Below are positions 16,107-25,240 of a DNA stretch of 57,024 nucleotides, one piece after another. Both the position numbers and the translations under genes were made by a program. How positions within the stretch are numbered: the stretch's first letter is position 1; every line of letters begins with the position of its first letter. Source of the DNA: an uncultured Alphaproteobacteria bacterium. GTDB taxonomy: Bacteria > Pseudomonadota > Alphaproteobacteria > RF32 > CAG-239. The notes beneath the pieces were generated by a model that had not been told where the DNA came from, searched no databases, and saw nothing but the letters and a program-made list of their open reading frames with translations. Location of the stretch: positions 1 to 57,024 of the forward strand of contig CALXUO010000022.1 in the NCBI GenBank assembly GCA_944391695.1. Direction: 5' to 3'.

Positions 16107-16972
16107 TTAAGTTTGGCCAACTCATAATGTATGTCATTGATATGATTGACAACTATAATACCAGCAGCAGACAATGCATCTTTTTTGTCTTGAACCGAAA
16201 TATAGCCCTTGGTCATGATATCTCCGGCATAGCCCATCTTGTGGCCGAAAGGAATCGCATCTCCGGCTATGAAGGCTATAACCGGTTTCTTGTGAGGAAG
16301 TTTTTTATACCAGGTTGCCGCAACTTCCTCAAAAGCTCCGCCAAGTTGTCCTATCATAACCACCGCTTTGGTTTTGTCGTCTTCATGAAAAGCCGAAAGC
16401 ACATCAATAAAATCCATGCCGATCAGGACATCATCGCCCAAACCTATAACGGTTGATTGCCCCTCTTTTGCCCGTTTGGTTTCCAACACGGCTTCATAGG
16501 TCAGAGTTGAAGATCGTGAAACGATACCAATATTCCCTGGATTATGGATGTTTTCCGGAAAAATTCCCAGCCTTGCCTCCCCGGGGGTGATAATTCCCGG
16601 AGTGTTGGGGCCGATAAATTTGGTTTTTGAACCTTTTAATATGGATTTGATTTCCAACATATCTTTCAAAGGAACCCCGTCGGCAATGCTTACCGCAAGA
16701 TCAAGTTCGGCCTCTACGGCTTCTTTGATTGCCGATTTAACCGCGTTGGCCGGAACATACATTACACTTGCTGTTGCTCCGGTTTCTTTGACTGCTTCTT
16801 TAATCGTGTCAAAAACAGGCAAATTAAGATGAAAGCTCCCTCCTTTGCTCGGTGTAACACCTCCTACTACTTTGGTGCCATAATCAAGCGAACGTTGGAT
16901 ATGAAAAGATGCTTGCGTACCGGTAATACCTTGGCAAAGCACTTTGGTTTCTTTATTGACCAATATCGACAT
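16103..16972 (-). CDS. succinyl-CoA ligase alpha-subunit homologue with the catalytic histidine replaced
   Basis: 289 residues, full length. It is clearly a SucD homologue: GITGTQASFHIQ (the CoA-binding start), GPNTPGIITPGEARLGI and MIGQLGGAFEE. But the phospho-histidine motif MGHAGAI reads MGYAGDI, putting Tyr248 in the place of His. The partner Glu of IGEIGG is Gln (IGQLGG), and the Cys of GPNCPG is Thr. These changes argue against the normal phospho-His cycle. It begins one base after the SucC homologue, and both are divergent in matching places. It could be a repurposed acyl-CoA-binding pair, or an enzyme with a different chemistry. Confidence 0.85.
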   Translation of the reverse strand: MSILVNKETKVLCQGITGTQASFHIQRSLDYGTKVVGGVTPSKGGSFHLNLPVFDTIKEAVKETGATASVMYVPANAVKSAIKEAVEAELDLAVSIADGVPLKDMLEIKSILKGSKTKFIGPNTPGIITPGEARLGIFPENIHNPGNIGIVSRSSTLTYEAVLETKRAKEGQSTVIGLGDDVLIGMDFIDVLSAFHEDDKTKAVVMIGQLGGAFEEVAATWYKKLPHKKPVIAFIAGDAIPFGHKMGYAGDIMTKGYISVQDKKDALSAAGIIVVNHINDIHYELAKLK

Positions 16973-18184
16973 CTATGCCGCCTCCTCTAACACCTGAGCC
17001 AGTTTGTCAATTGATTCTTCCATCGTGTCAGCCCAAATAATAGGCAGACGCGAATTTTCCAATATTTCTTTGGCTCGGTCTTGGTTGGTTCCTTCAAAAC
17101 GGACAACCATCGGAACATTTAATCCAACTTCTGAGGCGGCCGAGACAATTCCGTCTGCTATCAAATCACAACGCAAAAAACCACCCAAAATATTTAACAA
17201 TATCCCCTCAACCCTGGGGTTGGTCATTATTATCTTAATTCCGGAAGCTATTTTGTCCTTGTCCACACCGCCTTTGACATTGATAAAACAGGCTGTGCCT
17301 ATGTTCTTATCCTTTAGCAAATCCATCGCGGCAAGAGCTAGTCCGTCGCCGTTGACAATGCAACCTACTGACCCTTCAAATTCGCTATAGGTAAATTTAT
17401 AGTGATTGGCTTGGATCTCGCGCTCGGATATTTCGCTGTCATCTCTTAAAGATTGAATGTCTTGATGTCGATACAACGCATTGTCATCAAATGATATTTT
17501 GGCGTCAAGCGCTATTAGCTCACCGTTTTTTAATACCCCAACCGGATTTATCTCTATCATTGAGGCATCTTTTTCCAAAAAGGCCTGCCGTAAAGCACTG
17601 ACAAGATGCCGCAAATGCTTAAATGAACGAGGCTTCAACCCTAAAAAATTCATTACCCGTTCAACTTGCGTGGTGTCGATATTTCCCGAAAGACTTAAAC
17701 GTTCTTTTAAAATTTTGTCAGGATTGTTTAGAGCAACTTTTAGGACATCGCCGTCATATATTTTTGCCACCAATAACGTTAGCTCCGCCGCAACCCTGCT
17801 TACTGCTACGGCTATGTAAAAGGCACTTTCAATTTTGCTAAAAGCCTCGACGTAAATGCGGCTAACTTTTTTGCCTGTTGGTCCGGTTTGCAGAGTAACC
17901 AACGTGGATCCTAACATCTGGGCTGCATTTTCATAAATTTGACGTTTGGATTTTATCAAGCGGATGCCGCCTTTTTCTCCGGCTTTTTTTTCAATAAAAT
18001 ATCCTCTGTTGCGCGCACCGGACTGAATTTGCGCTTTTAACATCCACGGACCGCGTGATGATACTTTGTCTGCGGCATATTTGGCCTCGTTTGGTGTATA
18101 GGCTATCATCCCCTTGGGAATCTTTACACCATAGTGGCTTAAAATTTTTTTGGCTTGATACTCGTGTATGTTCATTTGCCGCAA
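16973..18184 (-). CDS. succinyl-CoA ligase beta-subunit homologue, divergent ATP-grasp
   Basis: 403 residues. The start MNIHEYQAKKILSHYGV, residues EINP (211-214), FDDNALYRH and the ending LGGFLRCDLIADGI identify a SucC homologue. Several nucleotide-site motifs are altered: HAGGRGKAGGV reads QSGARNRGYF (54-63), STEGG is lost near 144, and the DVGGGA power-helix loop reads NVKGGV (302-307). With the changes in the alpha homologue this suggests the pair no longer does standard ADP/GDP-dependent succinyl-CoA synthesis (inference). The ATG at residue 4 of this frame matches the family start. Confidence 0.85.
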   Translation of the reverse strand: MRQMNIHEYQAKKILSHYGVKIPKGMIAYTPNEAKYAADKVSSRGPWMLKAQIQSGARNRGYFIEKKAGEKGGIRLIKSKRQIYENAAQMLGSTLVTLQTGPTGKKVSRIYVEAFSKIESAFYIAVAVSRVAAELTLLVAKIYDGDVLKVALNNPDKILKERLSLSGNIDTTQVERVMNFLGLKPRSFKHLRHLVSALRQAFLEKDASMIEINPVGVLKNGELIALDAKISFDDNALYRHQDIQSLRDDSEISEREIQANHYKFTYSEFEGSVGCIVNGDGLALAAMDLLKDKNIGTACFINVKGGVDKDKIASGIKIIMTNPRVEGILLNILGGFLRCDLIADGIVSAASEVGLNVPMVVRFEGTNQDRAKEILENSRLPIIWADTMEESIDKLAQVLEEAA

Positions 18185-18190
18185 CCTCTG

Positions 18191-18589
18191 TCATAAAATA
18201 TCGGCATATTGCCTGATTTTTGCAACCATTGCTTCAAGCCCGTTACGCCTGCTCGGAGATAAGTGCTCTTTTAGTCCGATTTTAGCAAAAATATCATCAA
18301 CTGCAACTGCTTTAATTTCCGATGGGGATTTATTGTCATAAATCAACAGAACTATTGATATCAGCCCTTTGACAATGGCGGCATCACTATCGCCCAAAAA
18401 ATGCAACCTATCCTCTTCTTTGCTTGGCACCAGCCATACTTGCGACTGACATCCTTTGACCTGCCAGGGTGCCGTTTTATAACTTTCCGGCAATGGCGGC
18501 ATTTTCTCACCAAGCTCTATAAGATAGCGATATTTATCTTCCCATGTATCTAAAAATGCAAAATTTTCTATCAATTCGTCTATGGTCAT
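18191..18589 (-). CDS. sufE: sulfur acceptor protein SufE
   Basis: Takes persulfide sulfur from SufS and passes it to SufB for Fe-S cluster building. 132 residues from the ATG at 18587-18589; an upstream TTG would add seven residues. The acceptor is Cys47 in VKGCQSQVW, and PPLPESYKT and PSRRNGLEAM are family marks. It lies at the downstream end of the suf cluster, just before the sucCD-like pair. Confidence 0.92.
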   Translation of the reverse strand: MTIDELIENFAFLDTWEDKYRYLIELGEKMPPLPESYKTAPWQVKGCQSQVWLVPSKEEDRLHFLGDSDAAIVKGLISIVLLIYDNKSPSEIKAVAVDDIFAKIGLKEHLSPSRRNGLEAMVAKIRQYADIL

Positions 18590-18654
18590 AATTTTATCTC
18601 GCGGTTTCAACCAATAGAAATTTAAATAATTATTGGGGCAAAAACAACTGTTTT

Positions 18655-19044
18655 TTAAAACAGCTCAAACATTTCTTTGGCCTCGTCGCTTAGCATATCC
18701 AAGCTCCAGGCCGGCTCCCAAACTATTTTGACCTCAACTTTCCCAACTCCTTTGGTGGCGGCCAAGGCCTCGGCGGCCTGCTTGGGCAGCTCTCCTGCCA
18801 CGGGACACATCGGCGAGGTTACCGTCATCTCAACATAAACATCGCCGTCTTCTTTCTGCTCCAGTTTATAAACCAGCCCCATATCCCAAATATTTACCAA
18901 TATCTCGGGGTCTGATACTGTCTTGAGGGCAGCGATTAAATCTTCGCGCGAAGCTATTTGCCCGCCTTGAGCAAGAGGTGTGCCTGCTTTGGCAACATAA
19001 TCTTTTTTATATTCTTCGGGGTTAATGTCTAATATTTCTTCCAT
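18655..19044 (-). CDS. sufT: SUF-associated MIP18/DUF59 protein SufT
   Basis: 129 residues with the MIP18 (DUF59) core: LKTVSDPEILVNIWDMGLVY, then the conserved Cys in TSPMCPVAGELP and the terminal WEPAWSLDMLSDEA. SufT proteins help deliver Fe-S clusters under high demand. It sits between sufE and sufS in the suf cluster. The N-terminal 30 residues are a variable extension. Confidence 0.9.
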   Translation of the reverse strand: MEEILDINPEEYKKDYVAKAGTPLAQGGQIASREDLIAALKTVSDPEILVNIWDMGLVYKLEQKEDGDVYVEMTVTSPMCPVAGELPKQAAEALAATKGVGKVEVKIVWEPAWSLDMLSDEAKEMFELF

Positions 19045-19059
19045 AATCTTTGTCTTTGC

Positions 19060-20274
19060 TTAAAAAAATGTTTTGGCCTTGTTAATGGCTTTGACTAAAA
19101 TATCAATATCTTCTTTGGTGTTATAAAGCCCCAAAGACGCCCTTGCAACCGAAGAATGGCCCATGCGTTTGACAAGCGGCGCCGCGCAATGGTGCCCAAC
19201 CCTTACGGCAACACCCTCTTTGTCCAAGATAAAGGCCAAATCTTGCGGGTGAATATCATCAACCACAAAAGAAAACACTCCGCCTTTGCCTTGAGCTGTC
19301 CCAACTTGGTGCAGACCTTTGATTTGTGAAAATTGCTCAAGAGTGTAGGCGGTCAATTCGTTTTCATGATTAGTAATATTATCCTGACCTATTTGCATCA
19401 GATATTTCAAAGCCTCGGCCAAACCGATGGCCTCGACAATTGCCGGTGTACCGGCCTCAAAACGTGCCGGAGGAACATCAAAGGTTGTGTGCTCATAGGT
19501 TACGATATCAACCATATCACCACCGCATTGATAGGGCGGCATGGAATCCAATAATTCATATTTACCGTATAAAATCCCTATTCCTGTCGGGCCGTAGGTC
19601 TTGTGGCCGGAAAAAGCCAAAAAATCACAATCCAAATCTTTGACATCGATGTTTTGGTGAACCGCCAGCTGGCAGGCATCAACCAAAATTTTGGCCCCAC
19701 CAGCATGAGCCAAACTTATAATTTGTTTAAGCGGAAAAATTGTCCCCAAAACATTGGACATTCCGGTGATGGCTACCAATTTGGTCTTTGATGATAATTT
19801 TTTTCTGAAATCTTCCATATCAAACGAGCCATCATCATTAACCCGACAAATATTTAACTTAAAACCTATCTCATCACGCAAAACCTGCCACGGCACCAAA
19901 TTGGCATGATGCTCGGCCTCGGAAATTAATACCTCATCGCCTGATTTGATAAATTTACGTCCCCAAGAGGCCGCCACCAAATTAATTGACTCGGTAGCAC
20001 TACGGGTAAAAACTATTTCCGAGGATGAACTTGCATTAACAAATTTTTGCACCGTTTCCCTTGCCTGTTCAAAGGCCAATGTTATTTCTTCCGACAACAA
20101 ATATGAACCGCGGTGGACATTGGCGTATTCATGCAAGTACATATCGTTCATTTTATCTATGACAATTTTGGGTTTTTGCGCCGAAGCAGCCGAATCCAAA
20201 AAAGTATTGGGTTTGCCATTGATTGAAAGGGCAAAAATCGGAAAATCTTCTCTTATCTTATTTACATCATACAT
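19060..20274 (-). CDS. sufS: cysteine desulfurase SufS
   Basis: A PLP enzyme that removes sulfur from cysteine as a persulfide. 404 residues. The PLP lysine is Lys225 in SGHKTYGPTG, His122-His123 lie in AEHHANLVPW, and the persulfide cysteine is Cys363 in RVGHHCAAPL (the class II, SufS-type short loop). It follows sufD with 14 bases between and works with SufE. Confidence 0.96.
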   Translation of the reverse strand: MYDVNKIREDFPIFALSINGKPNTFLDSAASAQKPKIVIDKMNDMYLHEYANVHRGSYLLSEEITLAFEQARETVQKFVNASSSSEIVFTRSATESINLVAASWGRKFIKSGDEVLISEAEHHANLVPWQVLRDEIGFKLNICRVNDDGSFDMEDFRKKLSSKTKLVAITGMSNVLGTIFPLKQIISLAHAGGAKILVDACQLAVHQNIDVKDLDCDFLAFSGHKTYGPTGIGILYGKYELLDSMPPYQCGGDMVDIVTYEHTTFDVPPARFEAGTPAIVEAIGLAEALKYLMQIGQDNITNHENELTAYTLEQFSQIKGLHQVGTAQGKGGVFSFVVDDIHPQDLAFILDKEGVAVRVGHHCAAPLVKRMGHSSVARASLGLYNTKEDIDILVKAINKAKTFF

Positions 20275-20288
20275 CTTTTATGACCTTT

Positions 20289-21539
20289 TTAATCGTGCTC
20301 ACCGATAAATGATTTAATCCAAAAGCGGATATTTTCATTGTCTATCTTGGCAATAACATCGTTAAGGTAGGCATCTATCAAGATTTGCTTGGCCTTATCC
20401 TTGTCTATGCCGCGGGATTGCATATAAAACAATTGCTCTTGGTCAAGCTCACCGCTGGCGGAACCATGTGAGCATTTGACATCATCGGCAAAAATCTCTA
20501 GCTCGGGCTTAACATCAACCTCGGCCTCATCACTTAGCAATATGGCTTTATGCAACTGGTATCCTTCGGTTTTGACAGCCTGGGGAGCAATATGAATCTT
20601 GCCTTGGAAAACGCCTTTGGCCTGGCCGCCGATTACCCCTTTGACAAGTTGCAAAGACTTGGTAAACGGCTTGAGGTGCTCGATATCGGTAGTGGTGTCA
20701 ATCGTGGCCCAGCCATTCATCATATAGGCAGCGTTGACCTCTGTTGTTGCGCCTTCTTCGGCCAAAACAACCTTGGTTTCATTGCGGGATAAATCGGCTC
20801 CTGTTTGCAAACAAAAACTTTTGTATAAACCGCTTGTCTTAACATCGACGGCATTTAAGGCTATGTGGCCGGCCTTAAAAGCCTCATCTTGGACTTTGTA
20901 ATGTTTTAACTTGGCATTGCTTTCAATATAAATTTCGTTTACGACATTAACCAAATAAGATGATTTGATATCTCCCTCATAGCAATAATACTCAACTATC
21001 TCGGCCGAGGAATTGTCGTCAACAACCACCAAATTGCGCAGATTATACATATTGCCGTTGGGTTGAGGAGTAATGTGATTGATAAAGGCAATCGGTGTCG
21101 TAACATTTGCTGATATATGAATATACACGCCCTCGTTTAGGTAGGCCGAATTAAGTGCAGCAAACGGATGGGCTTTTATTTCGGCAAGAGCGCCTATTTT
21201 ATCTCTTAAGTCATGATGAAACATAATCACTTCAATCAACGGAAGAACCTCTATTCCTTCCGGCAACTCATCATGATGGGAAAAAATACCGTTTTCAAAG
21301 TAGATTTGGCAAGCCTTAAACGGCAATTCAATTGAATACGGGCTAATATCTTTGCTTCCTTGCGGGCAAAAACTAAAATCATCGGCCAAAAAACGATTGG
21401 GCTTGGTGTATTTCCAGGCCTCGGTTTTGGCAGTGGGGATACCTTGGCTTATAAATTCATCTTTGCCCTTTTGGCGAAAATCTTTAAGCCAGGGAATTTC
21501 GTCACCGATAAGTTTTATGTCTTGCAAAAGCTTAGTCAT
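20289..21539 (-). CDS. sufD: Fe-S assembly scaffold subunit SufD
   Basis: Partner of SufB in the SufBC2D scaffold. 416 residues: a helical N-terminus followed by a right-handed beta-helix, with the conserved DDVKCSHGSASGELD motif carrying the SufD His/Cys region, and the closing LDQEQLFYMQSRGI. Its ATG overlaps the sufC end by 8 bases, consistent with coupled translation. Confidence 0.95.
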   Translation of the reverse strand: MTKLLQDIKLIGDEIPWLKDFRQKGKDEFISQGIPTAKTEAWKYTKPNRFLADDFSFCPQGSKDISPYSIELPFKACQIYFENGIFSHHDELPEGIEVLPLIEVIMFHHDLRDKIGALAEIKAHPFAALNSAYLNEGVYIHISANVTTPIAFINHITPQPNGNMYNLRNLVVVDDNSSAEIVEYYCYEGDIKSSYLVNVVNEIYIESNAKLKHYKVQDEAFKAGHIALNAVDVKTSGLYKSFCLQTGADLSRNETKVVLAEEGATTEVNAAYMMNGWATIDTTTDIEHLKPFTKSLQLVKGVIGGQAKGVFQGKIHIAPQAVKTEGYQLHKAILLSDEAEVDVKPELEIFADDVKCSHGSASGELDQEQLFYMQSRGIDKDKAKQILIDAYLNDVIAKIDNENIRFWIKSFIGEHD

Positions 21540-22296
21540 TTCTTTCTTTCACAAATTCGGCATAGCCTTTTTGCTCTAATTCCATTGCCAACTCTTTGCC
21601 GCCGGTTTTGACAATTTTGCCATCGGCATAGATATGCACAAAATCTGGAACAATATAGTTCAACAAGCGTTGATAGTGGGTAATGACAAGCAACGCATTG
21701 TCATTGGTATGAAGTGCATTTACCCCCTCGGCCACAACTCTTAAGGCATCAATATCAAGGCCAGAATCGGCCTCGTCCAAAATAGCCAAGGTCGGTTTTA
21801 GAATTGACATTTGCAAGGTTTCCAGGCGCTTTTTCTCGCCGCCTGAGAAACCAACATTGACATCACGTTTTATCATATCGGCATCAAGCCCCAATTTTTT
21901 GCCCTCTTGGCGCAAAATTTTGATAAATTCCATGGTGTCGAGCTCTTCTTCGCCTTTATATTTGCGCACTGCATTGACGGCGTGTTTCAAAAACGAGGTT
22001 ATGGAAACACCGGGGATTTCAACCGGATATTGCATGGATAAAAACAGTCCCTCGCGCGCTCTATCCTCAGCAGAAAGTTTTAGCAAATCTTGCCCCTTAA
22101 ACAAAATGCGGCCCGAAGTTACATGATATCCCGGTTTGCCACACAAAATGTTGGACAGTGTTGATTTGCCGGCACCGTTGGGTCCCATAAGAGCATGAAC
22201 CTCGCCGGCGTTTATGGTAAGATTAAACCCTTTGATAATCTCTTTGCCGTCAACTCCGGCATATAAATCCTCTATCTCAAGCAGCGGTGTTGCCAT
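21532..22296 (-). CDS. sufC: Fe-S assembly ATPase SufC
   Basis: The ABC-type ATPase of the SufBC2D complex. 254 residues from MATPLLEIEDLY. Walker A is GPNGAGKST (38-46), the signature SGGEKKRLE, and Walker B LAILDEADSGLD. A longer upstream frame would run back through the preceding MazG-like gene and gives an unlike N-terminus, so the ATG at 22294-22296 is chosen; it overlaps the MazG-like gene by 20 bases. Confidence 0.96.
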   Translation of the reverse strand: MATPLLEIEDLYAGVDGKEIIKGFNLTINAGEVHALMGPNGAGKSTLSNILCGKPGYHVTSGRILFKGQDLLKLSAEDRAREGLFLSMQYPVEIPGVSITSFLKHAVNAVRKYKGEEELDTMEFIKILRQEGKKLGLDADMIKRDVNVGFSGGEKKRLETLQMSILKPTLAILDEADSGLDIDALRVVAEGVNALHTNDNALLVITHYQRLLNYIVPDFVHIYADGKIVKTGGKELAMELEQKGYAEFVKERND

Positions 22297-22567
22297 GTTC
22301 TTTGTCCCATTCGTCCAGATGCTTTGCAATTTTGATAAGTTTTTGTGCCTTGTAGTCTTCAACCTCTTTGGTGATGTTATAACAACATTTGAGCTGAGAT
22401 AACATAATCTCGACATCGGCGGTTTCTTCGATAATCTCGGCAATATTATCTTTTTTGCGATTGATGTTTTTTAAAATTTCTTTGGTGAGCTCGCTCATCT
22501 CTTCTATTACCTGAAGCATTTGCGGCTCTTTGCCCCATGTTTTGAGCGCTCTTTCATAAATATTCAT
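22277..22567 (-). CDS. MazG-like nucleotide pyrophosphohydrolase inside the suf operon
   Basis: 96 residues, all alpha. The pattern YERALKTWGKE, then VIEEMSELTKEI and IIEETADVEIML, gives the EExxE...ExxD metal-binding arrangement of the MazG/phage-type NTP pyrophosphohydrolases. These hydrolyse (d)NTPs to monophosphates. It is placed between sufB and sufC with TAATG overlap to sufB and 20 bases of overlap with sufC, so it is co-translated with the Fe-S genes. I know of no usual reason for it to sit there; it may be a recent insertion or a house-cleaning enzyme coupled to stress. Confidence 0.8.
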   Translation of the reverse strand: MNIYERALKTWGKEPQMLQVIEEMSELTKEILKNINRKKDNIAEIIEETADVEIMLSQLKCCYNITKEVEDYKAQKLIKIAKHLDEWDKEHGNTAA

Positions 22568-24024
22568 TAGCCTACACTTCCTTCCAGCGAAATATTGATT
22601 AATTTGGCAGCTTCAATGGCAAATTCCATCGGCAAATGCTGCATAACCTCTTTGCAAAATCCATTAACAATCAGGCTTACCGCCTCTTCTTCCCCGATGC
22701 CTCTTTGGCGACAATAAAACAATTGCTCGTCTGATATCTTGGAGGTGGTGGCCTCATGCTCAAGCAAAGCGCTTGAGTTGCGATTTTCGATATAAGGTAC
22801 GGTATGCGAACCACAGGTGGTGCCTATCAAAAGACTGTCACATTGGGTATAGTTGCGGGCATTGTCGGCCTGAGGACTTACTTTGACCAAGCCGCGATAG
22901 GTTTGGTTGGAGAATCCGGCAGAAATACCTTTGGAAATAATTTTGGAGGTGGTATTTTTGCCAATATGTATCATTTTGGTTCCTGTATCGGCCTGTTGGT
23001 GATTGTTGGTTATGGCAACCGAATAAAACTCGCCAGATGAATTATCCCCTTGCAACACACAAGATGGATATTTCCAAGTTATGGCCGATCCGGTCTCAAC
23101 TTGCGTCCACGAAACTTTGGCGTTTTTGCCGCGGCAAGCGGCTCTTTTAGTTACAAAATTATAAACCCCGCCTTTGCCGTCCTTATCGCCGGGATACCAG
23201 TTTTGAACCGTGGAATACTTGACCTCGGCATTATCTAAAACCACAATCTCGACAATGGCGGCATGTAATTGATTTTCGTCGCGTTGCGGTGCGGTACAAC
23301 CTTCCAAATATGAGACATAACTATCGTCATCGGCAATAATCAAGGTACGCTCAAACTGGCCGGTGTTTTTGGCATTAATCCGAAAATAGGTTGACAGCTC
23401 CATCGGGCATTTGACACCTTTGGGGATATATACAAACGAGCCGTCGGTAAATACTGCCGAATTAAGGCAGGCAAAGAAATTATCGGTATATGGCACAACC
23501 GAGCCAAGATATTGTTGCACCAAATCAGGATGCTCGCGCACCGCCTCGGAAATAGAGGAAAAAATGACCCCCTGCTCGGCCAGTTTGGCGCGATAGGTGG
23601 TGGCAACCGATACACTGTCAAAAACCGCATCCACCGCCACAACACCCGCTAAAACCTCTTGCTCTTTGAGCGGAATACCAAGTTTTTCATAGGTTTCGAG
23701 CAGACTTTTGTCAACCTCGGCCAAACTTTTGGGCGCAACCTTTTGCTTGGGCGCAGAATAATAAGACAGACTTTGATAATCTATCTTATCATAGCTCAAT
23801 TTGGCCCAAGTTGGCTCAACCATGGTTTGCCAAAATTCAAACGCTTTTAGCCGCCAATTGAGCAACCACTCGGGCTCGCCTTTCTTGCTCGAAATCAAGC
23901 GGATAATATCGGCATTTAGACCAACGGGTACCGTATCGGCTTTGATATCGGTTACAAAGCCGTATTTATATTTATCGCCTGCTTCATCGGCAATTTCGAT
24001 GTTATTTTTGTTTAATTCGTTCAT
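22567..24024 (-). CDS. sufB: Fe-S assembly scaffold SufB
   Basis: The central scaffold on which the Fe-S cluster is built. 485 residues from the ATG at 24022-24024. Recognisable segments are [38 protein letters not shown], and the C-terminal [14 protein letters not shown] with its cluster-related Cys. There is no ribosome site before this ATG, and a promoter lies only about 10 bases upstream, so the message may be leaderless. A TTG 13 codons earlier is not favoured. No IscR- or SufR-type regulator gene precedes the operon here. Confidence 0.95.
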   Translation of the reverse strand: MNELNKNNIEIADEAGDKYKYGFVTDIKADTVPVGLNADIIRLISSKKGEPEWLLNWRLKAFEFWQTMVEPTWAKLSYDKIDYQSLSYYSAPKQKVAPKSLAEVDKSLLETYEKLGIPLKEQEVLAGVVAVDAVFDSVSVATTYRAKLAEQGVIFSSISEAVREHPDLVQQYLGSVVPYTDNFFACLNSAVFTDGSFVYIPKGVKCPMELSTYFRINAKNTGQFERTLIIADDDSYVSYLEGCTAPQRDENQLHAAIVEIVVLDNAEVKYSTVQNWYPGDKDGKGGVYNFVTKRAACRGKNAKVSWTQVETGSAITWKYPSCVLQGDNSSGEFYSVAITNNHQQADTGTKMIHIGKNTTSKIISKGISAGFSNQTYRGLVKVSPQADNARNYTQCDSLLIGTTCGSHTVPYIENRNSSALLEHEATTSKISDEQLFYCRQRGIGEEEAVSLIVNGFCKEVMQHLPMEFAIEAAKLINISLEGSVG

Positions 24025-24034
24025 AGCACAAAAG

Positions 24035-24063
24035 AAATTAGTGTTTTTTTTGTTTAAAATCAA
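24035..24063 (-). promoter_or_regulatory. suf operon promoter, placed for a leaderless message
   Basis: Minus strand: TTGATT (24058-24063), a 17-base spacer, TAATTT (24035-24040). The sufB ATG begins 10 bases after the -10, so transcription would start only a few bases before it. Confidence 0.5.
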
Positions 24064-24136
24064 CCCATATTTAACCTTATTTTAGCTTTTAGTCGTCTAG
24101 GCTTTGAGTTAAGAGAAATATTTTGAGGATAATAAA

Positions 24137-25183
24137 ATGGACATCGTGGTTGCAATATTGGCAATATTGGCGGGAGCGGCCGTACTAACCGCTTTATTTT
24201 TATTCAAAACATTGAAACAAACCAAGGCCAGCCTGCAAGAATTTTTGATTGAAAGCGAAAATCAAAAAGAAGCTCCGAAAGTCGAAGCCGGAGATGTTTA
24301 TTTTAAAATTGATGATGAATTTAAGATTGTTTTTGTGGAAGAAAACAGTGCCAAAGTTTTGGGATATGCCACAGAAGAACTCATTGGCAGACCTATAGTC
24401 GGGAACTTGCTAGAAGATAGTGAAGGAACAAAAGAATTTTTGAAGGAAACTTTTAATAATGCCGCCAAAAAACAAACAACGTTCAATACACAAATGCTGA
24501 TAAAACGCTTCGATGGTAAAAACTTACTGATGCTTACTAGAATCCGCCCTATATTAAACGAGGTGCTTAAGGCCAAAGGACTGAGTTTTTTGTGCAAAGA
24601 CATATCCAAAGCCGATGAACTTAAAAACCAGCTTTCCGATTTTCAAGCTATTGATCCTTTTACCGATATCTTAAACGAAAAAACCTTGAAAAAACGTTTT
24701 GAGCACGACTTTAATTTGGCTAATCGCTACAATAAAGAACTTTCGGCCGTGGTGGTGGAATTAAAAGATATTTATGATTTTATTGCCAGAGGAATCGACT
24801 TTGAAACTGCCGATAAAATGCTTAAAAACGTAAGTTCCATTTGTTTGGGCGTCTTGCCAGACGACTGTTATGCCGGCAGGGTGGATAAAACCAAAATCGT
24901 TTTGGCTTTGAAAGACATCAGCAGAGAACAGGCTTTGCAAAAAGCAATTTATCTTTTCGGGAATATTGTTTCGGCAATCAAAAATTTGCGAATTGATGAA
25001 GCTAATGCTCAGATGATTGTTATAACTTATTCTAACCGCAAGGGATTTGCAGATTCATTTGATGCCATGTTGGCAAGGCTTAATCGCCATATAAGCATGG
25101 CTCTTAAGCAGAAAGAATATGGTATTGTTTCTTCGGATTCAAGGTATTCGTCTCCGGTCGATTTAGAAAATATTAAGAGTTAG
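24137..25183 (+). CDS. membrane-anchored PAS protein with a degenerate GGDEF-like domain
   Basis: 348 residues. Residues 4-24 are one membrane segment. About 52-155 form a PAS domain (KIDDEFKIVFVEENSAKVLGY, then EELIGRP). Residues about 165-335 resemble a GGDEF fold (FTDILNEKTLKKRFEHD, like the D-x-LT-x-L-x-R start), but where GGDEF should be there is GRVDKTKIVL. Cyclase activity is not expected. It is the second such protein in the window. AGGATAATAAA precedes the ATG. It could sense a ligand or redox state through PAS and signal by protein contact (inference). Confidence 0.65.
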   Translation: MDIVVAILAILAGAAVLTALFLFKTLKQTKASLQEFLIESENQKEAPKVEAGDVYFKIDDEFKIVFVEENSAKVLGYATEELIGRPIVGNLLEDSEGTKEFLKETFNNAAKKQTTFNTQMLIKRFDGKNLLMLTRIRPILNEVLKAKGLSFLCKDISKADELKNQLSDFQAIDPFTDILNEKTLKKRFEHDFNLANRYNKELSAVVVELKDIYDFIARGIDFETADKMLKNVSSICLGVLPDDCYAGRVDKTKIVLALKDISREQALQKAIYLFGNIVSAIKNLRIDEANAQMIVITYSNRKGFADSFDAMLARLNRHISMALKQKEYGIVSSDSRYSSPVDLENIKS

Positions 25184-25240
25184 GTGCTAATCCTTATAAT
25201 GTAAAGCTTTATAAATATTTGAAAAGGCGGTCTTTAATAT

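Noticed and set aside
22297..22443. N-terminal extension of SufC
   Set aside because: It would read through the MazG-like gene in another frame, and SufC proteins begin at the equivalent of MATPLLEIEDL.
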